Origin: Zonotrichia leucophrys gambelii
Taxonomy: Eukaryota; Chordata; Aves; Passeriformes; Passerellidae
DNA length: 64,000 bases
Direction of reading: 5' to 3'
NCBI RefSeq assembly: GCF_028769735.1
Contig: NC_088176.1
Location: forward strand, 17,951,501 to 18,015,500
Below the pieces are notes generated by a model, which did not search any database, was not told the DNA's origin, and saw nothing but the letters and a program-made list of their open reading frames with translations. Of the stretch, positions 61,430-64,000 are shown in pieces. Position 1 is the first letter of the stretch, and each line of letters opens with the position of its first letter. Both the position numbers and the translations under genes were made by a program.

Positions 61430-62080
61430 GCTGCCTTCATGTCCCTGAGAGGACTAGGGCCTGGGGGAGGGGTATAAATCGCATGTTTCAAACTGTCCCT
61501 ATTAACTAGACATTTCATTTAAATTGCACTTAGCACCTGCCTCCAATTACCTGACTCCAAGGCCCATGTGTGACAGAAGCTGGAGCTCTGATTAAATCCG
61601 TGCTTCGTACTAGTGAGCCATTAAGCCAAATCAAGGCTCACCGCTCCTTTGAAGGAGATCATTTGTCTTCATTAAAAGTGTCCATCCTTGATTGCCCTGA
61701 CAGGAGCTTCTCTCTGAAAGATAATAAGGTCTGTTATTGTTGAGAGGGAAAATAATGTATTTCAGCCCTCTAGAGAGTGATTTGTATTTATTAATGTTCT
61801 CACAAATTACTGTACCCTGATTAACCTGTGATTGTGACAGGCAGCAGGGTGTGCTGCTCATCATGGCCATTCATGCTGGCCACTGTCTCTCCTGACATCA
61901 CTAAGGGGCAACAGCGCATAAGAAAGTGGCCTCCTGCCCCTCAGTGATGCCTAAGGTCCATTAGGGAGTGATGGACAAAGCTTTAGCCAAGTTGTGAAAA
62001 CCCAACTAATCACATCTTTGATCAGATCCTAATCTTTGGTCCAGATATAGAGGACTACACAAACATCAGCATCTTTGATA
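61430..62080. promoter_or_regulatory. Candidate distal regulatory element
   Basis: Starts with GGGGGAGGGGTATAAATCGC (CACCC-box-like plus TATA-like). For 600 bases it has many ATTA/TAAT words in varied contexts (CTCCAATTACCTG, CTGATTAAATCC, CCATTAAGCC, CTGATTAACCTG, CTAATCACATC, CCTAATCTTTGG) and a TCF-like CTTTGAAGG. It has no long open frame and does not look like a repeat. Dense homeodomain-type sites suggest an enhancer. This is inference only. Confidence 0.25.
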
Positions 62081-64000
62081 TGAATATAACTATAACGCTA
62101 CACATGTGAACCGTGTCTTATACTTCTCATCCACAGAGTTTCAAGTATTTTACAAAGGAGCTCATGCTCATGTGAGAAGCCAGGGAAAAAAGCACAGGCG
62201 CAGAATTCACATTTTCTGAACCACTAGCCATGCCATTTGGCACAGTGAAAACTGTACAAATCCTATCACACTGTTCTTTTGTGACAATCAAAATCAGACT
62301 AGAATCAGTGCTCTTCCACAACAACATCATAAGTAAACCTTCTCCAAAGGTCCTGTGCACAGTTTCCAGGAAACATGCAGGAGGCTTAGAAGTAGTTAAA
62401 TAGTTGCAATTCCTACTGCAGTAAGAGTGTTTGGTAGCTCATCTCTGGGTTCAGTCCTGAGTGTCTTTTGTCCACCCCCCCAGAAATTTAGAGCTTATAG
62501 TTTGATACAATAGCCAATTCTAGCTAAAATAAGCTTATTCCATTCCCCCTGGCCTTTAGGTAATTCTCATCAGACCATTATGCTGGGGTTCATTTTCTGT
62601 GAGAAAACAGTGTCAGATAAACACTTCATAGTGCCCAGGTCAGAAAATAGGAATGTGTCTGAAGATCTGCTCTCATCTGTGCCATCAAACTTCTGTTAGT
62701 TCAGCAGAATTCAAAAAGGGACATTTGAGTCAGTCCTCTACAAATGAAGGAGATACAGTGTGGGAAGAAGTTGAAAGAAAGCAGAATTTCAGAGCAAATT
62801 CAAAAGGGATTTTCCACTGAAGCTTCAGGGTATAGCCAGTTCCAGTAGCTTCTAGTATATCTCCAAGTCAGAGAACTCTGGGGTCATATTACTCCCTAAA
62901 TTCAAAATCAAACTGAGCTTTTGATACAGTGACAGAAAATGGATTTGTGCTCTGAGTTCTCTAAAGCAGAGACAGAAACTTCCCAAGCAGAAAGGTTCAA
63001 AAGGTTCCATGGCCTTATTATGTTATGGAGGCAAGGGCTGTCAGGCCACTGAAGCCATGCCCATGGAGCAAGCAGAGGCTGATACTCCCCAGAGGAGCTG
63101 AGCCAGCAGCACTGCAGGGTGTGCAAGAGCTCTGCTCATGCAGAAAGCACACCCAGGCTCAGATGAGGCCATACTCTGCCACGGGATGTGAGAGCCAAGG
63201 AGAGACATCGTATGCCCTTCTGTAAAATAGCCTTTTGGTCTGTAATAGGAGAAAGCACTTGGTTGCCAAAGCAATTTAGACTGCCAGCATAGCTGAGGGA
63301 TGGCCAGGGAGAAGTTTCAGTAGCCTGGAGGCTGGTAAACTACTCTTGCAGATTGAAGCTCCAACTTTTTTCTAAACTTTGAATCTCTTGTTTTGGTAAG
63401 TCTTCTCATTTCTTTAAATACACACTTAAACAGTCATTTGTTTAGAACTGATTTACTAGTGATATTAGCCAGACGAAGAAGCAGAGCATGTGACCCTAAA
63501 ATTCCTCAAATGTCTCTTTAAAACTCTCTTCCATAAAGATCTGTACAAAACACTGGGTAATGTTTAGACAGTTGAAATGCCCCCACACTTGTTTTAAATA
63601 TCCAACGGTCAGGTCACAAAGAGTCGGAGTTTGCTACAGCCATCCTTTGAGTATGGCTCTAATTCATTAAGCCTAGCAGCTCAGAAGCCATTATTTTTAT
63701 GATAAAATTCTCTGTCATACTGGCCACAAAAATAGCCAGCACTTTTTTTACTACACGTATCCTTACTCGTTGCCTCTTCCTTTGTACATCTTTCCTAGTG
63801 TTTCACTTTACTTTGCTTTGCAAATGATATTTAGCTGTCATGTAGAACTACTTGCAGCATTTCCACTGGAAGTTTCATTGTTATCTACTGACTTCAACAA
63901 AGTAACAGTGAAAAGTACCCAGAAAACCTTTTTTTCTTAATTCCAACTTTTAAATTAATGAGGTTTGGACTTGAAAAATTGTATTAAGTTCATCCATCTC
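62081..64000 (+). other. Intergenic, no gene recognised
   Basis: No feature I can support. Short open frames near 62.9-63.3 kb on both strands overlap each other and show no domain. Confidence 0.5.

Noticed and set aside
1..64000. Search for CRISPR arrays, operons, insertion sequences, tRNA or rRNA genes
   Set aside because: Nothing of the kind seen. The spliced gene structure shows vertebrate nuclear DNA.

Overview
The window is vertebrate nuclear DNA, most likely from a bird. The coding sequence is split into short exons by consensus GT-AG introns. The only transposon relics I recognise are two CR1 LINE fragments, and one of them ends in the CR1-type ATTCTATG repeats. The DNA is AT-rich and CpG-poor. 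There is no sign of prokaryotic or viral organisation.

Positions 370-46992 on the + strand hold the 3' part of one very large multi-exon gene. I assembled 41 coding exons whose splice phases all agree and which read through without a stop for about 1,979 residues to a TGA. The order is: tail of an N-terminal linker, FERM domain (about 7.4-12.4 kb), PDZ1 to PDZ3 (15.4-22.3 kb), an acidic linker (23.2-26.3 kb), PDZ4 and PDZ5 (27.1-29.4 kb), a short linker, PDZ6 (35.1-36.2 kb), another disordered linker, and a classical protein tyrosine phosphatase domain (43.4-47.0 kb). The start codon and the expected KIND domain lie upstream of the window. The layout is that of PTPN13 (PTP-BAS/PTPL1). However, the phosphatase resembles PTPN20, and the spacing of FERM and PDZ1-3 fits FRMPD2. 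In mammals FRMPD2 and PTPN20 are separate genes in the same chromosomal region. Here they appear as one unbroken chain of exons.

From 46993 to about 47.9 kb is the probable 3' UTR. From there to 64 kb I find no protein-coding gene. That stretch holds a diverged antisense CR1 copy, a small CpG cluster, one possible orphan exon and a homeodomain-site-rich stretch at 61.4-62.1 kb that could be a distal regulatory element.

The most interesting observations are the apparently unsplit FRMPD2-PTPN20 gene with six PDZ domains (one more than PTPN13), a GC-AG intron inside PDZ2 at the place where PTPN13 is alternatively spliced, and an Ala-to-Thr change in the phosphatase P-loop. All exon limits come from reading splice sites by eye. 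No alignment or transcript data were available.
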